Positions 39,448 to 48,444 of a stretch of 64,000 bases of DNA are shown here, piece by piece. The translations under genes were made by a program, and so were the position numbers. Origin of the DNA: CAYFPO01 sp964345035 (GTDB lineage: Bacteria; Fidelibacterota; Marinisomatia; SCGC-AAA003-L08; GCA-002704045); the NCBI GenBank assembly GCA_964345035.1, contig CAYFPO010000001.1, positions 62,001 through 126,000 of the forward strand, in the 5' to 3' direction. The number at the start of each line of letters is the position of its first letter. Within the stretch, counting starts at the first letter, position 1. The notes under the pieces are model-generated. The model did no database searches. It saw nothing but the letters and a program-made list of their open reading frames with translations, and was not told the origin of the DNA.

Positions 39448-40467
39448 TTATTTACCTATAGATTTACCCATTGCTGTGCAAATACCGGAGGCAGTAGTCA
39501 TTAATTTTTGAAATTCATCCGGAAGTAATGCCTGTGGACCATCACAGAGTGCTTCCTCCGGTCTGTCATGAACATCTACGATTATTCCATCTGCACCTGC
39601 ACCTATTCCGGCAAGTGCATGGGGTATCACACTGAACCGTTGTCCACTTGAATGACTGGGATCAATGATGATAGGGAGATGACTCACTCTCTTTAATGCC
39701 GGTACAATACTGATATCCAGTGTGTTCCTGGCATGACTGGTGAATGTACGGACTCCCCGTTCACAGATAACCACATCATGGGTTCCATGGGTCATTAGAT
39801 ATTCAGCTGACATTAGAGTTTCGTCTAATGTAGCACTCATACCTCTTTTCATCAGTACCGGTTTTCCGGTTCTGCCCACTTCCTGCAGTAAAATAAAATT
39901 CTGCATATTTCGAGTACCAATCTGAAGCATATCAGCATATTGTGCAACAGTAGAAACTGTAGATTGATCTAAAACTTCTGTAACAACCGGCAATCCAGTT
40001 TTTTCTCTGGCTTTTGCAAGAATAATTAATCCTTCTTCACCGAGCCCCTGAAATGAATATGGAGAAGTCCGGGGTTTATACGCACCACCCCTTAACATTT
40101 GTGCTCCTTTTTTTCTAACAATTTCTGCGATTCTCAGGGTTTGTTCCTCACTTTCAACAGCACAAGGACCGGCAATCATAACAACATTTCCATCCCCAAA
40201 TTTTGTACCTCCAACATCAATTACTGAATCTTCCGGATGCACTTCCCTGCTGGCAAGTTTATAGGATTTTGTAACCGGTATCACCTGAAGGACACCTGGT
40301 AATCCTTCCAAATAAATTCGATCTTCAGATCCTTTATTTCCTGTAATACCAATTGCCAATCTATTGCTGCCGGGTATATCATGGGGCGTATATCCCAACT
40401 CCCGGATCTTATCTTTTACCCGTTTCTTCTGTTCAGGTGAAGCAGTTGAATTCATTACTACTAACAT
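39448..40467 (-). CDS. aroF: 3-Deoxy-7-phosphoheptulonate synthase, type I-beta
   Basis: First committed step, joining PEP and erythrose-4-phosphate to DAHP. 339 residues. An N-terminal ferredoxin-like domain (about residues 1-70) resembles the regulatory domain of Thermotoga-type enzymes, where it mediates inhibition by Tyr and Phe. The barrel has MIAGPCAVES, LRGGAYKPRTSPYSFQGLG, IGTRNMQNF and IIDPSHSSGQR. AAGGG lies 7 bases before the ATG, and the gene follows tyrA directly. It is the only DAHP synthase seen, so it is a likely feedback point. Confidence 0.96.
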   Translation of the reverse strand: MLVVMNSTASPEQKKRVKDKIRELGYTPHDIPGSNRLAIGITGNKGSEDRIYLEGLPGVLQVIPVTKSYKLASREVHPEDSVIDVGGTKFGDGNVVMIAGPCAVESEEQTLRIAEIVRKKGAQMLRGGAYKPRTSPYSFQGLGEEGLIILAKAREKTGLPVVTEVLDQSTVSTVAQYADMLQIGTRNMQNFILLQEVGRTGKPVLMKRGMSATLDETLMSAEYLMTHGTHDVVICERGVRTFTSHARNTLDISIVPALKRVSHLPIIIDPSHSSGQRFSVIPHALAGIGAGADGIIVDVHDRPEEALCDGPQALLPDEFQKLMTTASGICTAMGKSIGK

Positions 40468-40468
40468 A

Positions 40469-41197
40469 TTAATCCCTTCTTAAAATTTGTTTTCTGATAC
40501 TATCAATGGATTTTTCAATATTATCAATCATTTCCATCGTATATGGATTATAATTCTGCAGATCATGGAATAATTCCCAACTGTCATTACAGGTCTGCTC
40601 TACAACTCCAAGCAAGTCGATGAAACCCAAAGTATCAATGGGTGTAGAATTTATTTCAGCATCTTTGAGTGTCCGGCCCAGAAAATGAGTAACCCCCTGG
40701 CTGTTTGCAGCGATCCTGTCATGTTCTTCCGGGGTCATTTCTACCGGGGCAATTTTTTTGGAAATAAAGTAATCCTCCCAATAATTGAATACTTTGTTCA
40801 CATCCCTGGTTGGGTGCATCATTATTTTCAGATCTTCCGTCATTGTATAGGAGTCCGGACCAAACAGAGGATGTGTATTGATAATACCAATGCCATCCGG
40901 TAAGGATTCAGTCATTACTGTTGCTGGATACACTTTTACTGAACATACATCAATAATTGTAGTACCTGTTTTAACCTTCTCTGATATATCCATAATCACA
41001 TTTTTAAATTCCCTGATGGGAACCGATACAAAAATGGTGGATTCACCAGCTACAGAATCCAAATCAGTAACCTGGATATTCTCCTCACTGCATTCGGATA
41101 AATTACTATCATACACATTAATGGTAAAATCCGGTGAAAGAATATTTCCCATAATCTTGCCAAATCTTCCATATCCAATCAGACCAACACTTTTCAT
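40469..41197 (-). CDS. tyrA: Prephenate dehydrogenase
   Basis: Oxidative decarboxylation of prephenate to 4-hydroxyphenylpyruvate (Tyr branch). 242 residues, somewhat short. It has the nucleotide-binding start SVGLIGYGRFGKIMG and the catalytic-region motifs VCSVKVYP and NTHPLFGPDSY. It has neither a chorismate mutase domain nor an ACT domain. NAD versus NADP and prephenate versus arogenate preference cannot be read from sequence alone. It overlaps pheA by 4 bases. Confidence 0.9.
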   Translation of the reverse strand: MKSVGLIGYGRFGKIMGNILSPDFTINVYDSNLSECSEENIQVTDLDSVAGESTIFVSVPIREFKNVIMDISEKVKTGTTIIDVCSVKVYPATVMTESLPDGIGIINTHPLFGPDSYTMTEDLKIMMHPTRDVNKVFNYWEDYFISKKIAPVEMTPEEHDRIAANSQGVTHFLGRTLKDAEINSTPIDTLGFIDLLGVVEQTCNDSWELFHDLQNYNPYTMEMIDNIEKSIDSIRKQILRRD

Positions 41198-41769
41198 TTA
41201 TTTTCCTCCAATTTTTTCAATCCTAAAAATAAAGTCAGGTTATTTTTTAAATCGTGAATGTTTTCTTCCAGAATAATTAAATTATACAATTCTGCACATG
41301 CTTTACTGCCTATTACAGCAGCAGTTTCATGAAGTTGTCCATCTCTGAGTCTGCGGGCTGCTTCTGCTGTATCATCTGTTTCAATGAGCGGTCTCGTCCA
41401 GAAATGTTCTGCAAGATAATTACGGCATTGTCTCAATGCTTGTTGATGGGAATGTATCTCTGAAATAAAACCAATATGAGTTCCGGGAAGCACCAATAAA
41501 TTCTGACTGATGGGAATATAAAACATCTCCAGGATTTCACATCTATGATGTGCTAACGCATTAACTGATTCTATGACTACGCCACCCTGAGCATTTTCCA
41601 TTGCAATTACACCGTAATCTGCATTTCCATTTTCAAGTGCAGATATAACACCATCTGAACTAATGAGAAATTCAATTTTATATTTTTCTACACCATGGTT
41701 TCTTGCAAAAACTTCAGCCGCTTCCTCACAAAAACTCCCCTTCGCACCTTGAATTCCAATGATCGACAT
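41194..41769 (-). CDS. pheA: Prephenate dehydratase, catalytic domain only
   Basis: Converts prephenate to phenylpyruvate (Phe branch). 191 residues, only the catalytic region: IGIQGAKGSFCEEAA, GVIAMENAQGGVV (usually ENSxxG), SHQQALRQCRNYL and TDDTAEAARRL. The usual C-terminal ACT domain that binds Phe for feedback (with the ESRP motif) is absent, and so is a fused chorismate mutase. The ATG has AAAGGA and starts right after the trpA stop. Control of the Phe branch may therefore rest on transcription and on aroF. Confidence 0.9.
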   Translation of the reverse strand: MSIIGIQGAKGSFCEEAAEVFARNHGVEKYKIEFLISSDGVISALENGNADYGVIAMENAQGGVVIESVNALAHHRCEILEMFYIPISQNLLVLPGTHIGFISEIHSHQQALRQCRNYLAEHFWTRPLIETDDTAEAARRLRDGQLHETAAVIGSKACAELYNLIILEENIHDLKNNLTLFLGLKKLEENK

Positions 41770-42537
41770 TTAATTTCCTTTCAATTCTGATATATAATTT
41801 GAAACAGTTTGAACTGAATTTTCACTATGTTGAATTTTTCTGATTAAGGAACTTCCAACAACTGCACCATCAGCCAGTGAATTGATAAATTGGATATCTT
41901 CCCGGGATGTTATTCCAAATCCTACAATCATTCCAGAATCTGAGTGTTTCTTCACTCTTTGTAAATAATCGGAAAGTGCCGATTTTTTCGACAAACCACT
42001 CCCGGTGACGCCAAGTATGGAAACACAGTAAATAAGATCTGGTGAAATCCTGGAAATCTGTGTGATTCGGTCATCAGGGGTATTCGGTGCAACCAGCAGA
42101 ATCAGAGAAATATCATTGCTTTTGCATCCGGTAATAAACTCATTTGCTTCATTTGGAGGTAGATCAGGTATAATTAAACCATCTACTCCTGAATTTTTAC
42201 AATCATCAATAAACCGGGTTTGACCATAATTCAATATTGGATTGATATATCCCATAAGTACCAATGGAACTTGTGAGCTTTTTCTGATTTCTCTTACCTG
42301 TTTTAAAATAAGATTCAAATTAATCCCATTTTTCAATGCAACCTGACTGGCTTCCTGAATAATCGGACCATCTGCTAACGGATCGGAAAACGGTATCCCG
42401 ATTTCTACCATGTCTGCTCCTGCATCAACTGCTGTTAATACCAACTCTACCGTTGAATTGATATTCGGATACCCTGCAGGTATGTAGGGGATCACCTTCT
42501 CGGTTTTATCTGAAAATAATTTTTGTATTCTATTCAT
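41770..42537 (-). CDS. trpA: Tryptophan synthase alpha subunit
   Basis: Cleaves indole-3-glycerol phosphate to indole, which is channelled to TrpB. 255 residues. Signatures: IPYIPAGYPN, catalytic Glu in DMVEIGIPFSDPLADGP, catalytic Asp in VDGLIIPDLPPNEA, and VSILGVTGSG, VGFGI and GAVVGSSLI. It overlaps trpB by 4 bases. Confidence 0.97.
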   Translation of the reverse strand: MNRIQKLFSDKTEKVIPYIPAGYPNINSTVELVLTAVDAGADMVEIGIPFSDPLADGPIIQEASQVALKNGINLNLILKQVREIRKSSQVPLVLMGYINPILNYGQTRFIDDCKNSGVDGLIIPDLPPNEANEFITGCKSNDISLILLVAPNTPDDRITQISRISPDLIYCVSILGVTGSGLSKKSALSDYLQRVKKHSDSGMIVGFGITSREDIQFINSLADGAVVGSSLIRKIQHSENSVQTVSNYISELKGN

Positions 42538-43790
42538 ATTTTCTTACCAAGATAATCTGCTGCTGTATGTACATCTTTATCGCCCCGACCGGATAGGCAT
42601 ATAACAACATTTTCTCCCTGCTTTATTTCATTATCAATCTGTTTTAAAAAAGCCAATGCATGGGCAGACTCTAAAGCCGGCATGATACCTTCTTTTTCAG
42701 ACAACCATTGAAATGCTTCCACCGCTTCTGTGTCAGTCACGGAATAATATTCCACCCGTTTAGTGGATTTCAAATATGAGTGTTCGGGACCAACTCCGGG
42801 ATAATCCAATCCAGCAGAAATTGAATGAGGTAATTGAATTTGACCATCCTCATTCTGCAATAGAAAACTAGCCGATCCGTGGAGTACTCCAAATTCACCT
42901 TTGGAGAGAGTTGCAGCATGGTCTTCAGTATCAATTCCTTTTCCGGCAGCTTCAACACCAATCAGCCTGACATCATCCTCTAAAAATGGATGAAACATAC
43001 CAATGGCATTGGAACCACCGCCCACACAGGCGATGAGAGTGTCTGGATGCTGGTTCCTTGATGCTGGTTCCTTGATACTGGATGCTCGATGCCGGGTGCT
43101 GGCAAATTGTTCTTTTGTTTCATAACCAATAACAGATTGAAAATCCCGAACCATCATGGGATAGGGATGAGGTCCAACCACTGATCCTATTAAATAATAT
43201 GTATTTTCTACATTGGTAACCCAGTCACGAATTGCTTCGTTTGTGGCATCTTTCAGTGTCTTGCTTCCGGAAGAAACCGGTCTCACTTCCGCACCGAGAA
43301 GCTCCATACGGAACACATTCAATTTCTGCCTTCGAATGTCCTCTTCGCCCATATACACCACACAACACAGACCAAATTTTGCTGCAACTGTAGCAGTGGC
43401 AACTCCATGCTGACCGGCACCGGTCTCGGCAATAATTCTGGATTTTTTCATCCGTCTTGCCAAAAGAATCTGTCCTAGTGCATTGTTAATTTTATGAGCA
43501 CCGGTGTGGTTCAGATCTTCTCGTTTGAGATAGACATTAAAGCCCAGCTCTGTTGAAATTCTTTTTGCAAAATATAGTGGTGTAGGTCGTCCGGAGTATT
43601 CCTCAAGTAGACACTGTAGTTCAGCTCGGAAAGGTGTATCATCTTTGGTTTCTAGATAGACTCTTTCCAATTCGGTGATTGCCGGGATTAAAGTTTCCGG
43701 GACATACTTACCCCCGAATTTTTCAAAATGACCTTGCTTGTCTGGTTGGTTATACTGCTTTTTCAATTTCTCTGAAAATATTTTTTTCAT
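42534..43790 (-). CDS. trpB: Tryptophan synthase beta subunit with a short-repeat insertion
   Basis: PLP enzyme joining indole and serine to tryptophan. 418 residues. PLP Lys in KREDLNHTGAHKINNALGQ, ETGAGQHGVATA, and phosphate loop CVGGGSNAIGMF. Between the helix ending ETKEQ and the strand leading to the phosphate loop, the usual 8-residue link is about 12 residues longer. The extra stretch reads FASTRHRASSIKEPASRNQH and is encoded by a degenerate repeat. The frame is intact and the catalytic motifs are untouched, so it is probably functional. The ATG overlaps trpF by 41 bases. Confidence 0.96.
   Translation of the reverse strand: MKKIFSEKLKKQYNQPDKQGHFEKFGGKYVPETLIPAITELERVYLETKDDTPFRAELQCLLEEYSGRPTPLYFAKRISTELGFNVYLKREDLNHTGAHKINNALGQILLARRMKKSRIIAETGAGQHGVATATVAAKFGLCCVVYMGEEDIRRQKLNVFRMELLGAEVRPVSSGSKTLKDATNEAIRDWVTNVENTYYLIGSVVGPHPYPMMVRDFQSVIGYETKEQFASTRHRASSIKEPASRNQHPDTLIACVGGGSNAIGMFHPFLEDDVRLIGVEAAGKGIDTEDHAATLSKGEFGVLHGSASFLLQNEDGQIQLPHSISAGLDYPGVGPEHSYLKSTKRVEYYSVTDTEAVEAFQWLSEKEGIMPALESAHALAFLKQIDNEIKQGENVVICLSGRGDKDVHTAADYLGKKI
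43043..43102 (-). repeat. Degenerate short repeat inserted in trpB
   Basis: Imperfect units around GGATGCT and GGTTCCTT/GATGCT on the plus strand, about 60 bases, in frame. Their style (repeated CTGG/GATGC words, encoding Ser-Ile-x-x-Pro-Ala-Ser) resembles the GGTTRCT array at the aroK start. Confidence 0.65.
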
Positions 43791-44403
43791 GACCTGTATG
43801 AGTCAATTCTGTAAATAATTGGTTCATTTTCACTTCATCTTTCACACCCGGTTTCAACTCTACACCACTATTCACATCCACAGCATTGGGTTGGACTGTA
43901 TCAATCGCGTTTAAAATATTTTCAGGGTTCAGTCCGCCGGATATAATAATTGGTGTGTCCAAATTCAGATTTGACACTTGCTCCCAATTGAAAATTTCTC
44001 CTGTTCCACCAGCTAATTCTTTCAGGTATGTGTCAAATAAAAAAGCTGATACTTTAAAATCTGCAAGTATCGAAGTATCAAAATCTTCTCCTATTCTAAA
44101 TGCCTTTATGACCGGGCATATCATTTTTTCACAGTATTCGGGAGACTCATCTCCATGGAGTTGGACAAAATCTAATTTAAGATCTCTTGAAATTTGTTGG
44201 ACAATTTCTATGCGCTCATTTACAAATACACCCACTTTTGCAATCTTATTTCCGACAGCATCTGATATCCTATTTGCCAGATCATTAGAAACATAGCGGG
44301 GACTTTGGTTGTAAAAAATCATTCCTAATGCAGATGCACCCAGATTTACTGTTAATTGAGTATCTGATACATTGGTAATACCGCAAATTTTCACCGGAAT
44401 CAT
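43750..44403 (-). CDS. trpF: Phosphoribosylanthranilate isomerase
   Basis: Amadori rearrangement of PRA to CdRP. 217 residues. Catalytic Cys in VKICGITN, FYNQSPRYV, VGVFVNE, FVQLHGDESPEYC, then LNPENILNAI and DVNSGVELKPGVKD. ATGA overlap with trpC upstream, 41-base overlap with trpB downstream. Confidence 0.96.
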   Translation of the reverse strand: MIPVKICGITNVSDTQLTVNLGASALGMIFYNQSPRYVSNDLANRISDAVGNKIAKVGVFVNERIEIVQQISRDLKLDFVQLHGDESPEYCEKMICPVIKAFRIGEDFDTSILADFKVSAFLFDTYLKELAGGTGEIFNWEQVSNLNLDTPIIISGGLNPENILNAIDTVQPNAVDVNSGVELKPGVKDEVKMNQLFTELTHTGHEKNIFREIEKAV

Positions 44404-45182
44404 TTTGCAGTTTCCTTTAATAATTTTTTTAATGTTTTACCGGGAGATTCAGATTTCATCAAACTGGTGCCAATGAGAGCTGCGTCATATCCCAATTGTG
44501 AAACAAAATCCAGATCAGATGATGTTTTTATCCCGCTCTCAGCTACTTTAATTGCACTTTGGGGAATATTGGGTGCCATTTTTTCAAACCAGCTAATATT
44601 CACTTTCATAGTCTCCAGGTTCCGGGAGTTTACTCCAAAAATGTCTGGTTCAATTTCCAACACCTTATTGAGAGATACTTCAGAATGAAATTCAACCAAC
44701 ACATCCATTCCCAGATCTCTTGCTTTTTTGTATAAGCTAATAAATTGAATTTTATCCAATGCTTCAGCGATGAGTAGTATTGCGTCTGCACCAGCCAGAT
44801 AAGACTCGTAAACCTGATATTCGGAAATAACAAAGTCCTTCCGCAGAATGGGTATTTTTACTTGCTCTTTAATCTTTGTAAGAAAGTCCAATGATCCGCC
44901 AAAAAATTCCTTATCAGTTAGAACTGAGATTGCAGCAGCACCGTTTTTTTCATATTCTTTGGCAATGTTTAGCACATCTGTGGAATCCTGTATTTCGCCT
45001 TCTGATGGTGATTTCAGTTTTACCTCTGCTATTATCTGAACTCCATTTTTGTCAAGAGCTTCCTTAAAGTTTACCAATGGCAGTGATCTCTCCATAGATA
45101 TCAAATTACTTAATGGAATTCTCACCGACTGCAATGCTATCTCCAGTAATTTCTGTTCAATTATTACATCCAATATATTCAT
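44400..45182 (-). CDS. trpC: Indole-3-glycerol-phosphate synthase
   Basis: Ring closure of CdRP to indole-3-glycerol phosphate. About 260 residues. ATG 45182 is preferred over an in-frame TTG at 45188 because GAGG lies 9 bases before it. Motifs: catalytic Lys in AEVKLKSPSEG, VLTDKEFFGGS, LRKDFVISEYQVYES, GADAILLIAEAL, GVNSRNL, VAESGI and IGTSLM. Confidence 0.96.
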   Translation of the reverse strand: MNILDVIIEQKLLEIALQSVRIPLSNLISMERSLPLVNFKEALDKNGVQIIAEVKLKSPSEGEIQDSTDVLNIAKEYEKNGAAAISVLTDKEFFGGSLDFLTKIKEQVKIPILRKDFVISEYQVYESYLAGADAILLIAEALDKIQFISLYKKARDLGMDVLVEFHSEVSLNKVLEIEPDIFGVNSRNLETMKVNISWFEKMAPNIPQSAIKVAESGIKTSSDLDFVSQLGYDAALIGTSLMKSESPGKTLKKLLKETAK

Positions 45183-45184
45183 TT

Positions 45185-46180
45185 TCAATCCCTCAGTTTA
45201 GCAAGCACATTCAAAGCAGCTCCTGAATCAATGGATTCTTCTGCCTTTATAATCCCTTCTTTAATAGATGCTGCTTTTTTTCCAATTTTTATTCCGGCTG
45301 CGGCATTGAGTACCACAATATCTCTTGGGTGTCCCTTTTCTCCCTCCAGAATTCTACTGATAATCATTGCATTTTCTGCTGGTTCACCACCTTTCAGATC
45401 ATCGAAGGTGCAGGTGGTTAATCCGTAATCCGATGGAGAAAATACAGTTGATTCGATTTCTCCTGATTCAGTGAGATGACTTATTTTAGTTGAGGATGTT
45501 GTAGAAATTTCATCCATTCCATCATGCCCGTGAACGATAAACGCTTCCTCGGATCCCAGTTTTTTAAGAACTTTGGCAATTCTACTTGTAATACTGCCAT
45601 CAAATACTCCAATAACCTGTCTTTTTACACCGGCTGGATTGCATAGAGGTCCAAGGATATTGAACACAGTTCTCACAGCTAATGATTTTCGTGCACCAAT
45701 GGCATACTTCATTGCCGGGTGGAGTGATGGTGCAAACATAAATCCCAAACCAATTTTGTCAACCTGATCTGCAACTTTTTCCGGTGGATGAGTGATATCC
45801 ACACCCAATGCTTCCAATACATCTGCAGAACCTGATCGGGAGGTCATGGATCGATTGCCATGTTTTGCCACATTGACTCCTGAGCCTGCAACTACAAAGG
45901 AAGCTGCCGTAGAAATGTTAAAAGTCCCTTTGGCATCCCCCCCTGTACCACACATATCAATAGCTGATGTTGTAATTGGGATTGGTGTCATTTTATCCCG
46001 CATCGCCTGAGCAAAACCGGCAATTTCTGAGGATTTTTCACTCTTGCTTCGTAGAGCCATGAGGAAACCTGCAATTTGAGCATCATTAAATTCTCCTGAC
46101 ATGATCTGTAGCATCACTTCATGCGCTTCATCTTGGGATAAATCCCGATTTCCTAATAATTTTTCAATAGTCTGTTTCAT
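45185..46180 (-). CDS. trpD: Anthranilate phosphoribosyltransferase
   Basis: Transfers phosphoribose from PRPP to anthranilate. 331 residues, stand-alone (not fused to TrpG). Motifs: DMCGTGGDAKGTFNIST, VAKHGNRSMTSRSGSADVLE, FMFAPSLHPAMK, RTVFNILGPLCNPA and VHGHDGMDEIS. A strong AAAGGAG precedes the ATG. Confidence 0.97.
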   Translation of the reverse strand: MKQTIEKLLGNRDLSQDEAHEVMLQIMSGEFNDAQIAGFLMALRSKSEKSSEIAGFAQAMRDKMTPIPITTSAIDMCGTGGDAKGTFNISTAASFVVAGSGVNVAKHGNRSMTSRSGSADVLEALGVDITHPPEKVADQVDKIGLGFMFAPSLHPAMKYAIGARKSLAVRTVFNILGPLCNPAGVKRQVIGVFDGSITSRIAKVLKKLGSEEAFIVHGHDGMDEISTTSSTKISHLTESGEIESTVFSPSDYGLTTCTFDDLKGGEPAENAMIISRILEGEKGHPRDIVVLNAAAGIKIGKKAASIKEGIIKAEESIDSGAALNVLAKLRD

Positions 46181-46221
46181 AATTCTCCTTTAAAAGAAAT
46201 CACCGGTAAATAGATGTGATT

Positions 46222-46821
46222 CTAATTCAATTCTTTTTGCGAAAATTTTATGTTCTTTGGTGTATTAATAAAATTCTCAACCATTTTCATTCCATGCTCT
46301 GTTACAATAGACTCAGGATGAAACTGTACACCATAAATTGAATATTCCCTGTGTTCCAATGCCATGATAAGTCCATTATCAGTTTCTGCTGTAATTTTTA
46401 ATTCTTCAGGGAATGATTCTTTTATTGCGACCAAAGAATGATATCTTGTAGCTTCAAATTGATTCGGGATCCCATCAAAAATTGGTGATCCCGAATGGGT
46501 GATTTTTGAAGTCTTCCCATGTACAATTTCATCTGCTCTATCTACTTCTCCCCCAAAAGCAACAGTAATTGCCTGATGACCCAGACAGATTCCAAAAATT
46601 GGAATCTCATCCCCAAATTCTTTTACCAAACCTATGGACAATCCTGCATCCTCCGGTTTACCGGGTCCGGGGGAAATCACTATTCTTTCAGGCTGCATTT
46701 TGCGTATGTCATCCAGAGTAATTTTGTCATTTCTGTGAACTTCCAGATCCGGATTTAATGATCCAATATACTGAACAAGATTGTAGGTAAATGAATCGTA
46801 ATTATCAATTATCAGAATCAT
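46222..46821 (-). CDS. trpG: Anthranilate synthase glutamine amidotransferase subunit
   Basis: Supplies ammonia from glutamine to TrpE; could be shared with 4-amino-4-deoxychorismate synthase (PabA role), since no second copy is visible here. 199 residues. LIIDNYDSFTYNLVQYIG, ISPGPGKPEDAG, nucleophile Cys in FGICLGHQAITVAFGG, and His-Glu in YGVQFHPESIVTEHG. Confidence 0.96.
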   Translation of the reverse strand: MILIIDNYDSFTYNLVQYIGSLNPDLEVHRNDKITLDDIRKMQPERIVISPGPGKPEDAGLSIGLVKEFGDEIPIFGICLGHQAITVAFGGEVDRADEIVHGKTSKITHSGSPIFDGIPNQFEATRYHSLVAIKESFPEELKITAETDNGLIMALEHREYSIYGVQFHPESIVTEHGMKMVENFINTPKNIKFSQKELN

Positions 46822-46885
46822 TTTAGTTAAAATTCCATTAATAAATATTTGAGTAAAATTTGCATTCTTAATTTTTCATTATAAA

Positions 46886-48352
46886 CTAAATTAGTCCTTT
46901 TTCTGCAAAATCAATGGCACTCATAATTGCTTTTGCTTTATTCACTGTCTCTTCATATTCTTTTTCAGGATCTGAATCATACACAATCCCTGCACCTGAT
47001 TGAAAATATACTGTATCATCTATTTTCAACATCGTCCGGATTGCAATACAGGTATTCATATTTCCTCTGAAATCAATATATCCAACAGCGCCGGAGTAGA
47101 TATTACGTCTGGTAGGTTCCAGTTCATTGATCAGTTCCATTGCCCGTATTTTTGGAGCACCGGAAACAGTTCCAGCAGGAAATCCACCAAAGAGTGCATC
47201 CATGACATTTTTTCCTTCCTGCAATTTACCCCGTACATCAGATACAATATGCATGACATGTGAGTAATTTTCAACTTCCATGAATTCATTTACTTTTACA
47301 GATCCGAAATCTGCTGCTCTGCCCACATCATTTCTGCCCAGGTCAAGCAGCATTAAATGTTCAGCACGTTCTTTTTTATCAGAGAGTAATTCATTTGCGA
47401 GAAGTTGATCTTCCTTTTCATTTTCACCCCGATGCCGGGTTCCTGCGATTGGACGAAGTTCAATCTCCCCGTCCTCCACTTTAACCAATAATTCCGGAGA
47501 AGCACCTATGATCTGGAATTCATCCAATTGAAAATGGAACATATAAGGTGATGGATTAATGGACCTGAGAGCTCGATAGATATTGATCGATTCAACTGTT
47601 GTATGACGGTGAAACCGTTGACTTAAAACCAACTGAAAAATATCTCCGGCAGAAATATGTTTCTTTACCTTTTTTACAGCATTGAGAAAATCAGGTTTTG
47701 TCATATTTGTATGTAATTTACTTTCTTCCACGGTGATTGGAGTTTGATAATCAATGTCTGTGTGGAGAGATTCACCAATCTTATTAATCTTTGAAATTGC
47801 GTCTTTATATTGAGTCTGCAAATCTGTCTGATCTTCAATATTCACATTGCTGAAAACAATAACCTGCCCTTTCAGGTGATCAAATGCAATCATATCTTCA
47901 AAAAGCATAAAGACAGCATCGGGTATGGATACGCTTTCTTTATGATGTATCGGAATATCTTCTATCCATGTGACTGCTTCATATCCAATGTAACCTACCA
48001 ATCCACCCGTAAAACCAGGAATATCCGAAATTTTTGGTGTATTGTAATTTCCAGAAATTTCATGGAGAATATCAATGATTGACTGTTCTACATCCTGGGT
48101 TTTTCCATTTTCAATTATTGTGGTTTTATTATCCTGATGGATAATGCATCTTTTCGGATTTACTCCCAAAAATGAGTACCGTGCATATTGTGTACCTTTT
48201 TCCACAGACTCTAACAAAAATGAATAGGGAAAATCCTTTGCAATCCGCATATATGCTGAGACCGGTGTTAACAGATCTGCAAGTACTCTTTCATAAACAG
48301 GTACTGTTTTATGTTCTTTTGCAAGATTACAAAATTGTTTGAATGTCATCAT
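46886..48352 (-). CDS. trpE: Anthranilate synthase component I
   Basis: Makes anthranilate from chorismate. 488 residues. The tryptophan-binding feedback motif LLES is present in YSFLLESVEKG (about residue 44), so allosteric inhibition by Trp is expected. Catalytic-domain motifs: FQLVLSQRFHR, IGASPELLVKVEDGEIELRP with IAGTRHRG, LLDLGRNDVGRA, FPAGTVSGAPKIRAME and AGIVYDSDPEKEYEET. It is the first enzyme gene of the supraoperon and follows an attenuator: the terminator hairpin ends 18 bases before its ATG. Confidence 0.97.
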   Translation of the reverse strand: MMTFKQFCNLAKEHKTVPVYERVLADLLTPVSAYMRIAKDFPYSFLLESVEKGTQYARYSFLGVNPKRCIIHQDNKTTIIENGKTQDVEQSIIDILHEISGNYNTPKISDIPGFTGGLVGYIGYEAVTWIEDIPIHHKESVSIPDAVFMLFEDMIAFDHLKGQVIVFSNVNIEDQTDLQTQYKDAISKINKIGESLHTDIDYQTPITVEESKLHTNMTKPDFLNAVKKVKKHISAGDIFQLVLSQRFHRHTTVESINIYRALRSINPSPYMFHFQLDEFQIIGASPELLVKVEDGEIELRPIAGTRHRGENEKEDQLLANELLSDKKERAEHLMLLDLGRNDVGRAADFGSVKVNEFMEVENYSHVMHIVSDVRGKLQEGKNVMDALFGGFPAGTVSGAPKIRAMELINELEPTRRNIYSGAVGYIDFRGNMNTCIAIRTMLKIDDTVYFQSGAGIVYDSDPEKEYEETVNKAKAIMSAIDFAEKGLI

Positions 48353-48369
48353 AATTTTCGTCCGGATAT

Positions 48370-48394
48370 AAAAAACCCCGACATTTTGCCGGGG
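48370..48394 (-). terminator. Attenuator terminator in the trpE leader
   Basis: On the minus strand CCCCGGCA pairs with TGTCGGGG (8 bp, one G-T pair, 3-base loop; 48376-48394), followed directly by six Ts (48375-48370). It stands between a leader peptide and trpE, not after a gene, so it should stop transcription before the operon unless disrupted. Confidence 0.9.
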
Positions 48395-48444
48395 TAAAAT
48401 CCATCATAGGAGTACACTAGTCCCTGATCACCGATTTTCCCCGG
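48376..48444 (-). promoter_or_regulatory. Antiterminator/terminator switch of the aromatic supraoperon
   Basis: Segment 2 (48433-48444) can pair over 12 bases with segment 3 (48389-48401; one bulged A). Segment 3 contains the left arm of the terminator (48387-48394), whose right arm is segment 4 (48376-48383). The 2:3 and 3:4 hairpins exclude each other. Segment 2 lies inside the last codons of the leader peptide and ends 3 bases before its TGA. A ribosome stalled on the Trp codons would leave it free (readthrough); one reaching the stop would cover it (termination). Confidence 0.82.
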
